Assembly (NCBI RefSeq): GCF_043677095.1
Contig: NZ_JBHLJR010000005.1
Span: forward strand, 372,001 to 436,000
Origin: Natronococcus roseus
GTDB lineage: Archaea > Halobacteriota > Halobacteria > Halobacteriales > Natrialbaceae
DNA length: 64,000 nt
Direction of reading: 5' to 3'
This document shows positions 33,992 to 42,733 of this stretch, in pieces (the stretch's first letter is position 1; the number at the start of each line of letters is the position of its first letter). The notes under the pieces are model-generated. The model searched no databases and was not told the DNA's origin. It saw only the letters and a list, made by a program, of their open reading frames with translations. Both the position numbers and the translations under genes were made by a program.

Positions 33992-34026
33992 ATTGAAGTA
34001 TACCCAACAATAACCAATCAAAACAG

Positions 34027-35667
34027 ATGAAGCTATACGAGCTAATTGATCGGAGTTGGAATAGCTATGAACGGAAACGGTTTATTAACGATAATACTAA
34101 ATCTAAAACTGATAACTTTAATCCAGAAGAGTTCAAGCACAATGGGTTTTCTGATAGAGAGTTGTATCTAAAAGAATATGTTCCAGCGCTCGCCGCTGAA
34201 GAGCGCCTCAGACAAGAACTCAACAACTTCACTCCCCCGAGACTCAGCGAAATCAATAATTCGCCATACCAAGCCCTCGTTATCCGGTATGGTATTCTCA
34301 GACAACTCATCCAGCAGCCTGAGTACAACATGGAAAAGGCAGAGTTGATAGACGCTGTTCAAAATTGGCAACGGGACCTCATTCAGTCCTATGACGAGGA
34401 CTCATTTTCCGAAGCTGATGATCTCCTTCACCTTGCGCAAGCTGCTGTCGATTATGAGAACCAAATCGACGATTCTGAACTCCATATGGTGTTCAGTTAT
34501 TTCGAAGTTCATAACAACGCAACAGATGTCAAGCATGAGTACTACACTTGGCTTGATTTCTTCCAGCGACTGTCTGCACTTGACCGGTTTCCAAAAGTAA
34601 CACGATCTGACAGTCCTGAACACGCCCATGATACTATTGAGAAAGGAGTTTGGTCACTCCAGGAGCAAGCACTCATCTATGAGGTTGGGGATCCTAATTA
34701 CGATGAACTCGTCGGAATCCCTGAAGATTATGCTGACGAAATCCGAGACTGGTTGTACTACGAAATGTCCGACGAGAACTACCGCCAGATGCTCAGGACT
34801 CTCGATGTCTTCGACCGTCAGTCGATTCTGATTGAGGCTCGCGAGGAATTCGATATCAGAGGGAAAAACTACGGCAAAAATGAGAACCGTCGGGAGAATA
34901 TTATTCAGGCGAATATCTATCCGAGTGAGTTATTGAGGGAAGTAGTTCCGAAGGATGATCTCAAAGATATCGTCGATCAGTATGGCCTCGATGCACATAA
35001 GCTGAAGACAGACGAAATGGTTTCTGCAATTATTGAGTACTTTGAGTTGTCTCAAAATTCGGTTGAGGGTGAGGACGAGAAGATTGATTTGTATTTAAAT
35101 TCGTATGAAGATATTGCAGATGGTGCCGTTACTGAGGTTCCTCCGCAGCTTCAGGATCTCATCGATGCTGATGACCTTTCAGAAAAGCTAGATATACTCT
35201 TTGAGGATGCAACTGGGGAGATCTTCCGAGAAGTATTCAATCTTGAGGAGACAAATCAACTTGGACAACAGGCGACTGGCGTGGTTGCAGATGGTGAGAT
35301 CGAACAGGACAACCAGTGGCTTCTCTGGGATAATAAACGTCGCCGCCAAAAGTTTGCTTTAGGAAGCGATACGCGGAGTAAGATTAAGAACTATATTGAC
35401 ACGAAAAGTCAGCAGCACAATGTAGAGTGGTTCCTCATTATTGCCCCTGAGTTTACGGACAAAGCACCATCGAACGCATTACAATTAGAAATGCAAGTTG
35501 GAACTGATATCCGGTTGGTGAGGGCAGCGGATTTGAAAGCATTGGCCGAACTCTGGCAAGAAAAGTATGCAGCAGAGGGGCGGGAATTACCATTATCTGT
35601 CTTCACTGGCTCGAAAATATTCGAAGTAGAGACTGCAGCTATTTCACTGGAAAACCAGTTCGCATAG
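34027..35667 (+). CDS. Putative SAP-like / FokI-like PD-(D/E)XK nuclease of an island
   Basis: A 546-residue soluble protein with AT-rich codons unlike its neighbours. Residues 1-290 are helical, of no family I recognise. Residues about 295-350 (LREVVPKDDLKDIVDQYGLDAHKLKTDEMVSAIIEYFE) have the hydrophobic and glycine pattern of a SAP DNA-binding motif. The last 130 residues match the FokI cleavage-domain plan: VVADGEIEQDNQWLLWDNKRRRQKF (D-G, then E/D-x-K as D-N-K), a helix, then a strand EWFLIIAPEF and LVRAADLKAL. So a PD-(D/E)XK endonuclease is likely. No methylase is adjacent, so it is not an ordinary restriction pair. Could be a solitary defence nuclease or a mobile-element protein. Confidence 0.68.
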   Translation: MKLYELIDRSWNSYERKRFINDNTKSKTDNFNPEEFKHNGFSDRELYLKEYVPALAAEERLRQELNNFTPPRLSEINNSPYQALVIRYGILRQLIQQPEYNMEKAELIDAVQNWQRDLIQSYDEDSFSEADDLLHLAQAAVDYENQIDDSELHMVFSYFEVHNNATDVKHEYYTWLDFFQRLSALDRFPKVTRSDSPEHAHDTIEKGVWSLQEQALIYEVGDPNYDELVGIPEDYADEIRDWLYYEMSDENYRQMLRTLDVFDRQSILIEAREEFDIRGKNYGKNENRRENIIQANIYPSELLREVVPKDDLKDIVDQYGLDAHKLKTDEMVSAIIEYFELSQNSVEGEDEKIDLYLNSYEDIADGAVTEVPPQLQDLIDADDLSEKLDILFEDATGEIFREVFNLEETNQLGQQATGVVADGEIEQDNQWLLWDNKRRRQKFALGSDTRSKIKNYIDTKSQQHNVEWFLIIAPEFTDKAPSNALQLEMQVGTDIRLVRAADLKALAELWQEKYAAEGRELPLSVFTGSKIFEVETAAISLENQFA

Positions 35668-36199
35668 CCCTTTTGGTAATTTAGAATTTGTCACAGTACT
35701 TAATCTCCTGTACACCCTCTTATCGCAGCTACCATTCGGAATTACAAGCAACGTCTTTAATTCATCGTACAAATCCGAACGGTATAATCGTCGATACTCG
35801 AGTCTTCGACCATCCTTCTTGCCGCCCGACCCCTGTCTCGGGAAGCCGAAACCGAGCAGTCGCTCCGGCGATTCACAACAACTCTCCTCGAGCATCGGAC
35901 GTTCTGATTTCTGGCCCCAGCGGTGTCAGAACTGACTGTCGCGCCTCGATGTGACCGACGACTACCGCCTCGATTAGAGTTCCCTCGAGCTCGAGCGCGA
36001 CGGTGTTGATGAGTTCCCGGAATCCACGAGCGACGGACGCGGCAAGGGTTAACACGATGAGATCATGACGCGAGGGCAGCTGCCTTGCTATCAAGAGATG
36101 CGGTGTCTACTTTCGGTGAACGACCGACGAATCGGGCTGTCCACTACGGGTAGTGTACCGATCAGAACCACCAAGACCGGGTGTACCCTGAGGTACCGT
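35668..36199. other. Right edge of the island and mixed spacer
   Basis: 530 bases. It is AT-rich until about 35800, then returns to high GC. On the minus strand one frame ending at 35873 reads LTLAASVARGFRELINTVALELEGTLIEAVVVGHIEA over about 60 codons from a GTG near 36053, and looks somewhat protein-like, but no family is recognised and it may be a remnant. No other feature is clear. Confidence 0.35.
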
Positions 36200-36430
36200 A
36201 TGGAACTCGGTCGCGTTCTCAGCCTGTTCGTGGCGATGCTGGCACTCGCGTACGGCCTCTCGGTCGCGGCCACGAACTGGCTCGCAGCGGCGTGTTTGAT
36301 CCAGTTTTCGATACTGACGGCGGTCGAACACGACTCGGCGCGCGTCCAGTCGCTGCTCGAGGGGTACGAGGCGGCGTTCGCGTCGCTGAAGCTGGCACTC
36401 CTTCTCGCCGGCTTGCTCCTTCTGTGGTGA
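36200..36430 (+). CDS. Small two-span membrane protein
   Basis: A 76-residue protein. MELGRVLSLFVAMLALAYGLSVAATNWLAAACLIQFSILTAVEH covers one helix and a re-entrant hydrophobic stretch, and LKLALLLAGLLLLW is a second helix at the C-terminus. ATG 36200 follows the only family-like N-terminus; the frame continues upstream for 45 codons without hydrophobic pattern. Function unknown. Confidence 0.58.
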   Translation: MELGRVLSLFVAMLALAYGLSVAATNWLAAACLIQFSILTAVEHDSARVQSLLEGYEAAFASLKLALLLAGLLLLW

Positions 36431-37145
36431 CCGATGCTTCGACACCTCCGATATACTACGAAAAACAACCTCACGGCACTATCTGATGGCATATCTGCAT
36501 GTGTTGAACGAGGAACAGGCCGTCGTATCAGCTACTACATATTTCGGTAGAGCTACCGCTCCGCTTCAGAAGCGGTACCGCTCTACGAGGTTTCGTGCAG
36601 TGTTCCTCGAGACCGGGAGGCCGGTATGATCGAGTGACAAAGCTTATGCCGGAACCCTCCACATTATTTTCTGCAGGGAGCGTGTGACAAGGAAGGATGC
36701 AGCCGATTCAATTCGGCTCGCTGTTTTCCCGAAGGACCTGTTCTACAGCAGTAGCTCGCGCTTTCTTAGGATCGAAAGCGTAAGACGGGTCTATCCTCGA
36801 GACAACCGCCGAGGTTGTCGGTGTCGTCTGCGGAGGGAACAATGGCTGCAAACAGTGGCAAAGCGGTTAGGCACGAAGGGAATCCGGACGAACTCGAGCG
36901 CGCTGACGGCCTCGAGCCGACGGTCGATACCGTTCCGAGCGATCTCGAGCGACCGCAAACCACAAAACAGATATCGGGCCGGCGGAACCGTCCACCTGGT
37001 CGGGGCTGCACGGCGTGTAAGGTGACGCTCGTTCCGACCCTCCTGTTTACGTCCAAGTCGAGTACTATTGGGTAGCTCCGCTCGAGGAAACGATTCGAGA
37101 AGTCGCGACTCGAGTGAACTGGGAGCGACCGCGAGAAGGGACCGA
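36431..37145. other. Spacer of 0.7 kb with one weak ORF
   Basis: Mixed composition. The only frame with protein-like codon use is plus-strand 36842-37075 (MAANSGKAVRHEGNPDELERADGLEPTVDT and on, ending in a CTACK knuckle), 77 codons, which I do not claim as a gene. Palindromic runs such as GGTAGAGCTACCGCTCCGCTTCAGAAGCGG (36546-36575) suggest structured RNA or repeat remnants. No recognisable family. Confidence 0.35.
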
Positions 37146-37250
37146 TTACTCGTCGTCGTCTCGGCCGCGGTTCCAGACGTTCGTCACGGACTCGCCGGCG
37201 GGCGGCGTGTGACTGACGTCTTTCATGGTCTGGGTGGTGTGGTCTGACAT
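37146..37250 (-). CDS. 34-residue conserved-looking haloarchaeal peptide
   Basis: An ATG at 37250 on the minus strand encodes 34 residues, MSDHTTQTMKDVSHTPPAGE then SVTNVWNRGRDDDE, ending TAA. The sequence is polar, with no TM or Cys. GCTATACC about 27 bases upstream is a good TATA box, so it is likely transcribed leaderless. I have a recollection of similar MKDVSHTPP peptides in halophilic archaea, but no function. Confidence 0.65.
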   Translation of the reverse strand: MSDHTTQTMKDVSHTPPAGESVTNVWNRGRDDDE

Positions 37251-37372
37251 GGTATCGGCCCTTCCGATCGAGCAGGTATAGCTCTTCCGGGGGACGAATA
37301 ATTACAATATAATGTGTTTATACACCATAGTACGCCGTACCACTCGCATCTGAAGTGTCGGGAACTGTGAGC

Positions 37373-37672
37373 TTACGCGGTCGTAATTCGGATCTCTCCG
37401 TCGGCCGTAACGGTGACCAAACAGTCGCTGTACTCGAAGGTTACCGAACCGCCGGTCCGGAGGCCGTCGGCTCGCGGCTCGAACAGTTGCTCGAGTGCGT
37501 CGGCGTTGACGGCGTAGTGCAGCGGCTCGAGCTCCGTCGCGTCGGTCCCGCGGTAGGTCGCGACCGCCTCGGCGATCGTGACGCTGAGCGGGCTGGTGTC
37601 GAGTCGGTCGTACTGGACGACGTAGCAGTCGTTTGTCGATTCGGAGAGCGGTTGCGGTGTCGTTTCAGTCAT
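37373..37672 (-). CDS. HalOD1 output-domain protein
   Basis: A 99-residue single-domain protein. CYVVQYDRLDTSPLSVTIAEAVATYRGTDATELEPLHYAVNADALEQLF and then VTFEYSDCLVTVTADGEIRI match the Halobacterial output domain 1, which is normally attached to receiver and PAS domains in signalling proteins or occurs alone. It sits beside, and in the same direction as, the Bat-like sensor-regulator at 37770, so the two may form a signalling unit. The C-terminal strands give a typical I-x-I-x-T end. Function beyond output/dimerisation unknown. Confidence 0.8.
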   Translation of the reverse strand: MTETTPQPLSESTNDCYVVQYDRLDTSPLSVTIAEAVATYRGTDATELEPLHYAVNADALEQLFEPRADGLRTGGSVTFEYSDCLVTVTADGEIRITTA

Positions 37673-37741
37673 GGTACCCCACTATGAGTCGTCGTCGACT
37701 CTTCTCGACTGAGAGCAAAGAGTCTGCTCGTTAACCGTGTA

Positions 37742-37757
37742 ACGACGGCCGACCGTC
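37742..37757 (-). terminator. Hairpin after the Bat-like gene
   Basis: CGACGG-CCGA-CCGTCG is a perfect 6-bp stem-loop, about 13 bases after the stop of the Bat-like gene on its strand, without a T-run. Likely an intergenic hairpin or weak terminator. Confidence 0.3.
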
Positions 37758-37769
37758 GGGGTTAACTGA

Positions 37770-40700
37770 TTAACCGTCGATCGTCACGCCCTCGAACAGC
37801 GTCGCGAAGAGCTTCCGTTCGGCGGAGCGGACGTGTTTGTGAAACGCCGGCGGAGAGATCGAAAGCGAGTCCGCGACGGCCTCGCCCGTCGTCCGCCGGG
37901 GCCACTCGAAGAATCCGCTGTGGTACGCCGTTCGAACGACCTCCTGCTGTCGAGCCGTGAGCTGGTCGAGCAACGCCTTCCGAGCCGGTCCCCCGAGCGA
38001 GGCACCGTCCCCGGACGGCCGATCACGGCGAGCGACCATCGATGCCGAGAGGCCGCGACGGGTGATATCGGACAGCACCGTCCGAAGCTCGAGCCCGGCC
38101 GGGAGGTCGACGACCGCCCGGTGACCCGAGTCGTCGCTGACGAGTTCCCGCAGCGTGGCGCCGTGGTCGGCGACGATCCTGCCGAGAAACGGCCCCGTTA
38201 TCCGGAGCTGAACGAGCGTCTGTTGATCCGAGTCGGTGAGCACGGCCGGGTCGTCGATCCCGTCAACGGACGCGTCGATATCCGCGCCGTCGATGGGGGG
38301 CTCGAGGGAGACGAACGCGAGCGCGCTGCCGTCATCCTGTAGCGTCGCTCCCTCGAACGCGACGCGGCGGTCGAGTCGGTCCGCGAACCGACACAGCGGC
38401 GACTCGGCCCCGATCTCGAGTTCGACCTCCGTGACGCGCTCCTCGAGCAGCGCGTTCTTTCGCTTGATGGCGTCGATCGTGTACGCGATGCTGTCGCCGA
38501 GATCCGCGAGCATCGACCCGAACGGGTCGTCGAGGGCGTTCGGGTCGTCGCCGTACGCCGAGAGGACGCCGTATAGGTGCCCGTCGTAGACGAGCGGGAC
38601 CGAGATCACCGACTGAAAGCTCCTCGAGAGCGCGTCGGTTCGCCACGTCCCGTCCCCCACGCTGTCGGCGACGTTGTCGACGGCGACCGGACGGCGGGTT
38701 CGGACGGCTCGGCCGGCCGGCTCCGCGGCGGAGTCGTCGACGGCGGTCGCCGTGACCGCCTCGAGATAGCCCCGGTCGAGCCCGGCATGACTCCGCGGTC
38801 TGATCCGGCTGCCGCTCGGATCGGGCTCGCCGATCCAGGCGAACGAGCAGTGCTCGGTCTCGGCGAGTGTGGTACAGATCCCGCGCTCGATGGCCTCGCG
38901 GGAATCGGCCCGCAGCAGGTGTTCCTCGATATCCTGGCGGATCTGCTTCGACTCGTTTACCCGCTCGAGGTACCGGTTCTGTTGCTTCAGCTCCCGTTCG
39001 TTCTCGTGGAGCCGGCGGGTGCGGCCGATCCGGTCGAGCGCCGCCTTCGCCGTCGTCGCGAACAGCTTCACCAGCTCGACGGTGTCCTCGTCGTACTGGT
39101 CGGCTGCGGTCGACACCGCGGCGAAGACGCCGTGCTCGCCGAGGGGAATGTAGAGGCCGCTCCTGACGTTCGTCGACTCGTCGTAGACCCGTTCCGACTC
39201 TCGAACGTCCTCGAAGACCGACGGCGTGCCGGTGGCGAACGTCTCCCACGTGATCCCCTCGCCGGGCCCGAAACGCGGTGGCGTCCCGATCGCTCGCTCG
39301 AGATCGCTCGAGTACGCGGCCGGCTCGAGCTCGTTGCGCTGTTCGTCGAACCGGAAGACGATGCTGTCGAGATCGAGGACGTCGTCGGCGACGGCGACGA
39401 TGTACTCGCAGGCGTCGTCCTTCGAATCGACGGTCAGTAAGTGGCTGGTCGCCTCGTGAAGGGTGCTTAACGCCTCCCGGTACTGCACGCGTTCTGTCAC
39501 GTCGATCGCAACGCCGATCACCCGTGTGACCTCGCCGTCCTCGACGATCGGCCGGTACCACGAATCGAAGACCCGATCGAGGATCCGACGCTGGCCGTGG
39601 ACGGACTCGCCCTCGAGAGCCGCGCGGGCGTCGGCTCGGATCGCAGGATACTCCTCGAAGAGCTCGAAGAACGAGTCGCCGACGGCGTCGGTCGCCTCGA
39701 AGCCGATGTTCTCGAGCCCCCGCCCTTCCGAGAGCGTGATCGTCCCCTCGGCGTCGATGACGTAATGAATGACCGGCGCGTTCTCGACGACCATCCGCAG
39801 CCGTTCGGTCCGCTCGGCCAGTTCCTGCTCGCGCTCGATCCGATCGGTGATATCCCTGAAGTACACCGAGAGGCCGGTTTCAGAGGGGTAAGCGTGGATC
39901 TCCATCCAGACCCCAAGCGACTCGGAGTACCGTTCCCACGAGACTCGTTCCTGGTGCTCCATCGCGTCGGCGAACCGATCGAACAGCTCCGAGCGGAACC
40001 CGTGGGGGAACAGCTCCCGAACGTCGGCGCCGAGCAGCTCCGATCGCGGCCGGCCCAGTAGCTCCTCGGCCCGACCGTTGACGTAGGTGAACCGCCAGTC
40101 CGTATCGAGCGCGTAGAAGGCGTCGCTGACCCGTTCGAACGACTCGGAGAGCTCCCGTTCGAGGGGGCGGGAACGGGTGACGTCCCGTATCGACGCGACC
40201 ACGCCGCCGACGGCGGGATCCTCGAGGCGGTTCGTCAGAACTGCCTCGTGAACGCGCCAGCCGTCCTCGCCGCGATAGCGATAGGTGACGGTTCGCGTTT
40301 CGCCCGGCGGATCGGTCCGGACAGTGTCGAGGGAATCGTCGACGGCTGCCCTATCCTCGGGATGAATCCCCTCGAACAGCCGGGCGCTCCCGAACTCGGA
40401 CGGCTCGAGGCCGGTGACGCGCTCGATTCCGGGGCCGGTGTAGGTGAGTCGTCCCGACGGGTCGAAGACGAGCAACAGGTCCGACGAACACTCGAGCAGC
40501 GATCGGTGCCACGCCTTTCCCTGGTCGGTTGGTACCCGGTCCGGCGAGTCCGGCGCCACCAGTCGGAGCCGGCGCTCGAGCAGCGCCGACCGCTCGCTCG
40601 TTCGTGAATCAATGACGTCGGTCGCACCGTCGGCGAGTACCCCCTCGACGTCGGCCTCGAGGACGTCGTCGGCGACGTAGACGATGGGGTGTCTGCCGTC

Positions 40701-40907
40701 GATCTCCCGAACGGCGGTTCGATCGTTCGTCAGGACGCAGTCGACGGTGTCGGGTCGCTCGAGTACGGTCGCAGATCCACCCCCCGTGATCGTCCGAAAC
40801 CCGTCCCGATCCTCGAGAGTGGTCGTCGCCGTCTCGGCCCAGGGTTCGGTGCCGACGACAAGCACGCGGACCGGTCTCGCCCCGTCGACCTCGAGTCCGG
40901 CATCCAT
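37770..40907 (-). CDS. Bat-like PAS/GAF sensor with bacterioopsin-activator HTH
   Basis: A 1045-residue one-component regulator. A degenerate receiver-like N-terminus (VRVLVVGTEPW, no clear phospho-Asp) precedes PAS domains (about 140-260, 260-385, 385-500), two GAF domains (about 505-660 and 690-820), then a bacterioopsin-activator GAF/HTH region ending LTARQQEVVRTAYHSGFFEWPR..TGEAVADSLSISPPAFHKHVRSAERKL, the HTH_10 motif. It likely controls genes directly in response to a redox, light or oxygen signal. The ATG at 40907 is chosen because TTTTTATCC (40928-40936) lies 25 bases upstream; the GTG/ATG frame upstream adds 24 residues and would contain the TATA box. Confidence 0.88.
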   Translation of the reverse strand: MDAGLEVDGARPVRVLVVGTEPWAETATTTLEDRDGFRTITGGGSATVLERPDTVDCVLTNDRTAVREIDGRHPIVYVADDVLEADVEGVLADGATDVIDSRTSERSALLERRLRLVAPDSPDRVPTDQGKAWHRSLLECSSDLLLVFDPSGRLTYTGPGIERVTGLEPSEFGSARLFEGIHPEDRAAVDDSLDTVRTDPPGETRTVTYRYRGEDGWRVHEAVLTNRLEDPAVGGVVASIRDVTRSRPLERELSESFERVSDAFYALDTDWRFTYVNGRAEELLGRPRSELLGADVRELFPHGFRSELFDRFADAMEHQERVSWERYSESLGVWMEIHAYPSETGLSVYFRDITDRIEREQELAERTERLRMVVENAPVIHYVIDAEGTITLSEGRGLENIGFEATDAVGDSFFELFEEYPAIRADARAALEGESVHGQRRILDRVFDSWYRPIVEDGEVTRVIGVAIDVTERVQYREALSTLHEATSHLLTVDSKDDACEYIVAVADDVLDLDSIVFRFDEQRNELEPAAYSSDLERAIGTPPRFGPGEGITWETFATGTPSVFEDVRESERVYDESTNVRSGLYIPLGEHGVFAAVSTAADQYDEDTVELVKLFATTAKAALDRIGRTRRLHENERELKQQNRYLERVNESKQIRQDIEEHLLRADSREAIERGICTTLAETEHCSFAWIGEPDPSGSRIRPRSHAGLDRGYLEAVTATAVDDSAAEPAGRAVRTRRPVAVDNVADSVGDGTWRTDALSRSFQSVISVPLVYDGHLYGVLSAYGDDPNALDDPFGSMLADLGDSIAYTIDAIKRKNALLEERVTEVELEIGAESPLCRFADRLDRRVAFEGATLQDDGSALAFVSLEPPIDGADIDASVDGIDDPAVLTDSDQQTLVQLRITGPFLGRIVADHGATLRELVSDDSGHRAVVDLPAGLELRTVLSDITRRGLSASMVARRDRPSGDGASLGGPARKALLDQLTARQQEVVRTAYHSGFFEWPRRTTGEAVADSLSISPPAFHKHVRSAERKLFATLFEGVTIDG

Positions 40908-40997
40908 ACCCTCGCTGGGGTCGGCGCGGATAAAAACGTCGCGACGGTTCAACCGGGAGGGGGCGGTGGGTTCGTCCACGAAACGGGCGGAGACGAC

Positions 40998-42665
40998 TCA
41001 GTAGCCGATCGGCGTTCCGTCCTTGCGCGGCTCGGTCGCGCCCGAGAGCGTCTCACCACGTCGCCGAACGGCCTGTGCGCCGCCGAACATTACGGGCGGG
41101 AGGACGCCGACGTCGTGGCCCTTGCGGGCGAGCTTCGCGGCGCCGGACAGCCGTTCCTCGATCCCCAGACTGCCGTCCTCGCGGTAGCGCCAGCGCGGGC
41201 GATCGAGGGCCTCCTGGAGATCCATCCCGTAGTCGACGAGATTCGAGAGTACCTGGACGTGGCCCTGGGGCTGCATGTAGCCGCCCATGACGCCGAAGGC
41301 GAGCCAGTCGTCCTCGTCGAGCTTCGCGACGGCGGGGACCAGCGTGTGGAAGGGACGCTTGCCGGGTTCGAGGCTGTTGGGATGGTCGGGATCCAGCGAG
41401 AACGAGGCCCCGCGGTTCTGGAGCGCGATCCCGGTGTCGCCCGCGACCAGGCCGCTGCCGAACCCGGCGAAGCGGGAGTTGATGTACGAGACGAGGTTCC
41501 CCTCTTCGTCGCCGACCGTGAGCAGGACGGTGTCGGCGTCCTCGGCCGCCTTCGTCGGCACGCCGACTTCAGGATCCTGGATCGGCGAGTCGCCGATCGC
41601 CGCGGCGCGCTCGCGGGCGTACTCCTTCGAGGCCAACGGCGGGGCCTCCTCGAACTCGGGATCCGTGATGTAGTGGTGGCCGTCGACGAACGCGAGCTTC
41701 ATCGCCTCGGCGAAGGCGTGGACGCGCTCGGGCGAGTCGTAGTCGTATTCGCCCGCGCCGATCTCCTCGGCGATGTTCAGCGCCTCGAGGGCGACCAGTC
41801 CCTGGTTGTTCGGCGGGAGTTCGTACACCTCAACTCCGTTGTAGGTCGTGCTGACGGGCTCGACGAACTCCGGCGAGAACTCCTCGAGGTCCTCGTGGGT
41901 CATGAAGCCGCCAGCGGACTGGATCTCCTCGACGATCTCGTCGGCGATCTCACCCTCGTAGAAGGCGTCGGCGCCCTCCTCGGCGATTTGTTTCAGGGAG
42001 TCGCCCAGTCGCGGCAGCGTGACCGTCTGGCCGACGTCGGGCGCCTCGTCGTCGAAGAGGTACGCCTCGCGGGCGTGCTCGTCGGTGAAGAGCTCCTCGG
42101 CGCCCGCCCAGTGGCCCGCGATGATCGGTGAGACGGGATACCCCTCCGTCGCGTAGTGAATCGCGGGCTCGAGCGCCTCCGCGAGCGAGAGCGTCCCCAG
42201 CTCCTCGACGGTGGCCTCCCACCCGCGGGCCGTCCCGGGAACGGTCACGGCGTGGGGACCGAGAAACGGCATCTCGAGGTCCGCTCCATCGGAATCGCCA
42301 TCGACGGCGTACCCACGGGATTCGGGGTAGTACTCCGAGATATCGTCGGCATCCTCGAGGGCACCTCGGACGTTCTCGATCGTCGCCTCGGCGGGGGCGG
42401 GGCCACAGGAACGCATCGCGCCGACCTCGCCGTCGGCGGTGCGATACAGCGCGAAGACGTCCCCGCCCAGTCCCGTAGAGGTCGGCTCGACGACGTTGAG
42501 TGCGGCCGCGGTCGCGACCGCGGCGTCGAAGGCGTTGCCGCCCTCTCGGAGGATCGACAGGCCCGCCTCCGCGGCGAGGGGCTGGCTGGTCGCGACCATC
42601 CCGCGGTTGGCGTAGGCCGTCGAGCGTCTCGAGTCGAATCGGTCCGGATCGACGTCGGTATCCAT
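40998..42665 (-). CDS. Gamma-glutamyltransferase family protein
   Basis: A 555-residue Ntn-hydrolase precursor. The N-terminal large-subunit part contains MVATSQPLAAEAGLSILREGGNAFDAAVA and GLGGDVFALY, and the autocleavage region has DADTVLLTVGDEEGNLVSYINS with the nucleophile Thr, followed by the small subunit (GGYMQPQGHVQVLSNLVDYG). The T-V-L context resembles the YwrD-like branch rather than the classical T-T-H, so the substrate may not be glutathione. No signal peptide, unlike secreted bacterial enzymes. The ATG at 42665 removes 339 codons of unrelated upstream frame. It follows the methyltransferase gene, same strand. Confidence 0.88.
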   Translation of the reverse strand: MDTDVDPDRFDSRRSTAYANRGMVATSQPLAAEAGLSILREGGNAFDAAVATAAALNVVEPTSTGLGGDVFALYRTADGEVGAMRSCGPAPAEATIENVRGALEDADDISEYYPESRGYAVDGDSDGADLEMPFLGPHAVTVPGTARGWEATVEELGTLSLAEALEPAIHYATEGYPVSPIIAGHWAGAEELFTDEHAREAYLFDDEAPDVGQTVTLPRLGDSLKQIAEEGADAFYEGEIADEIVEEIQSAGGFMTHEDLEEFSPEFVEPVSTTYNGVEVYELPPNNQGLVALEALNIAEEIGAGEYDYDSPERVHAFAEAMKLAFVDGHHYITDPEFEEAPPLASKEYARERAAAIGDSPIQDPEVGVPTKAAEDADTVLLTVGDEEGNLVSYINSRFAGFGSGLVAGDTGIALQNRGASFSLDPDHPNSLEPGKRPFHTLVPAVAKLDEDDWLAFGVMGGYMQPQGHVQVLSNLVDYGMDLQEALDRPRWRYREDGSLGIEERLSGAAKLARKGHDVGVLPPVMFGGAQAVRRRGETLSGATEPRKDGTPIGY

Positions 42666-42733
42666 CGATCGTATGGGTGTGGTCCCCATGCAAAACGCTG
42701 GTGGTCCCGGATGCGTCGCCCGGGTTGCCGGCA

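Larger units (their letters stand above)
33345..34026. other. Left part of the tRNA-Met island: att-like repeat, promoter, hairpin
   Basis: A 680-base stretch that becomes strongly AT-rich from about 33500. It holds a degenerate copy of the tRNA-Met T-arm/acceptor at 33476-33498 (18 of 23 bases identical to 33323-33345), short unsupported frames, one of which reads HEQDCPQCWTRTDYW (about 33745-33790, a possible remnant zinc knuckle), and the promoter and hairpin of the nuclease gene. Confidence 0.5.

Noticed and set aside
35644..35895. 83-codon minus-strand frame at the island edge
   Set aside because: Starts inside the nuclease stop region with no promoter and no recognisable motif.
36684..37025. 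Plus-strand 113-codon frame
   Set aside because: Mostly Arg/Ser with poor codon structure; overlaps another equally weak frame on the same strand, so neither is claimed.
40689..42131. Plus-strand 480-codon frame across the Bat-like/GGT region
   Set aside because: Antisense shadow of the gamma-glutamyltransferase and of the Bat-like N-terminus; no domain pattern.
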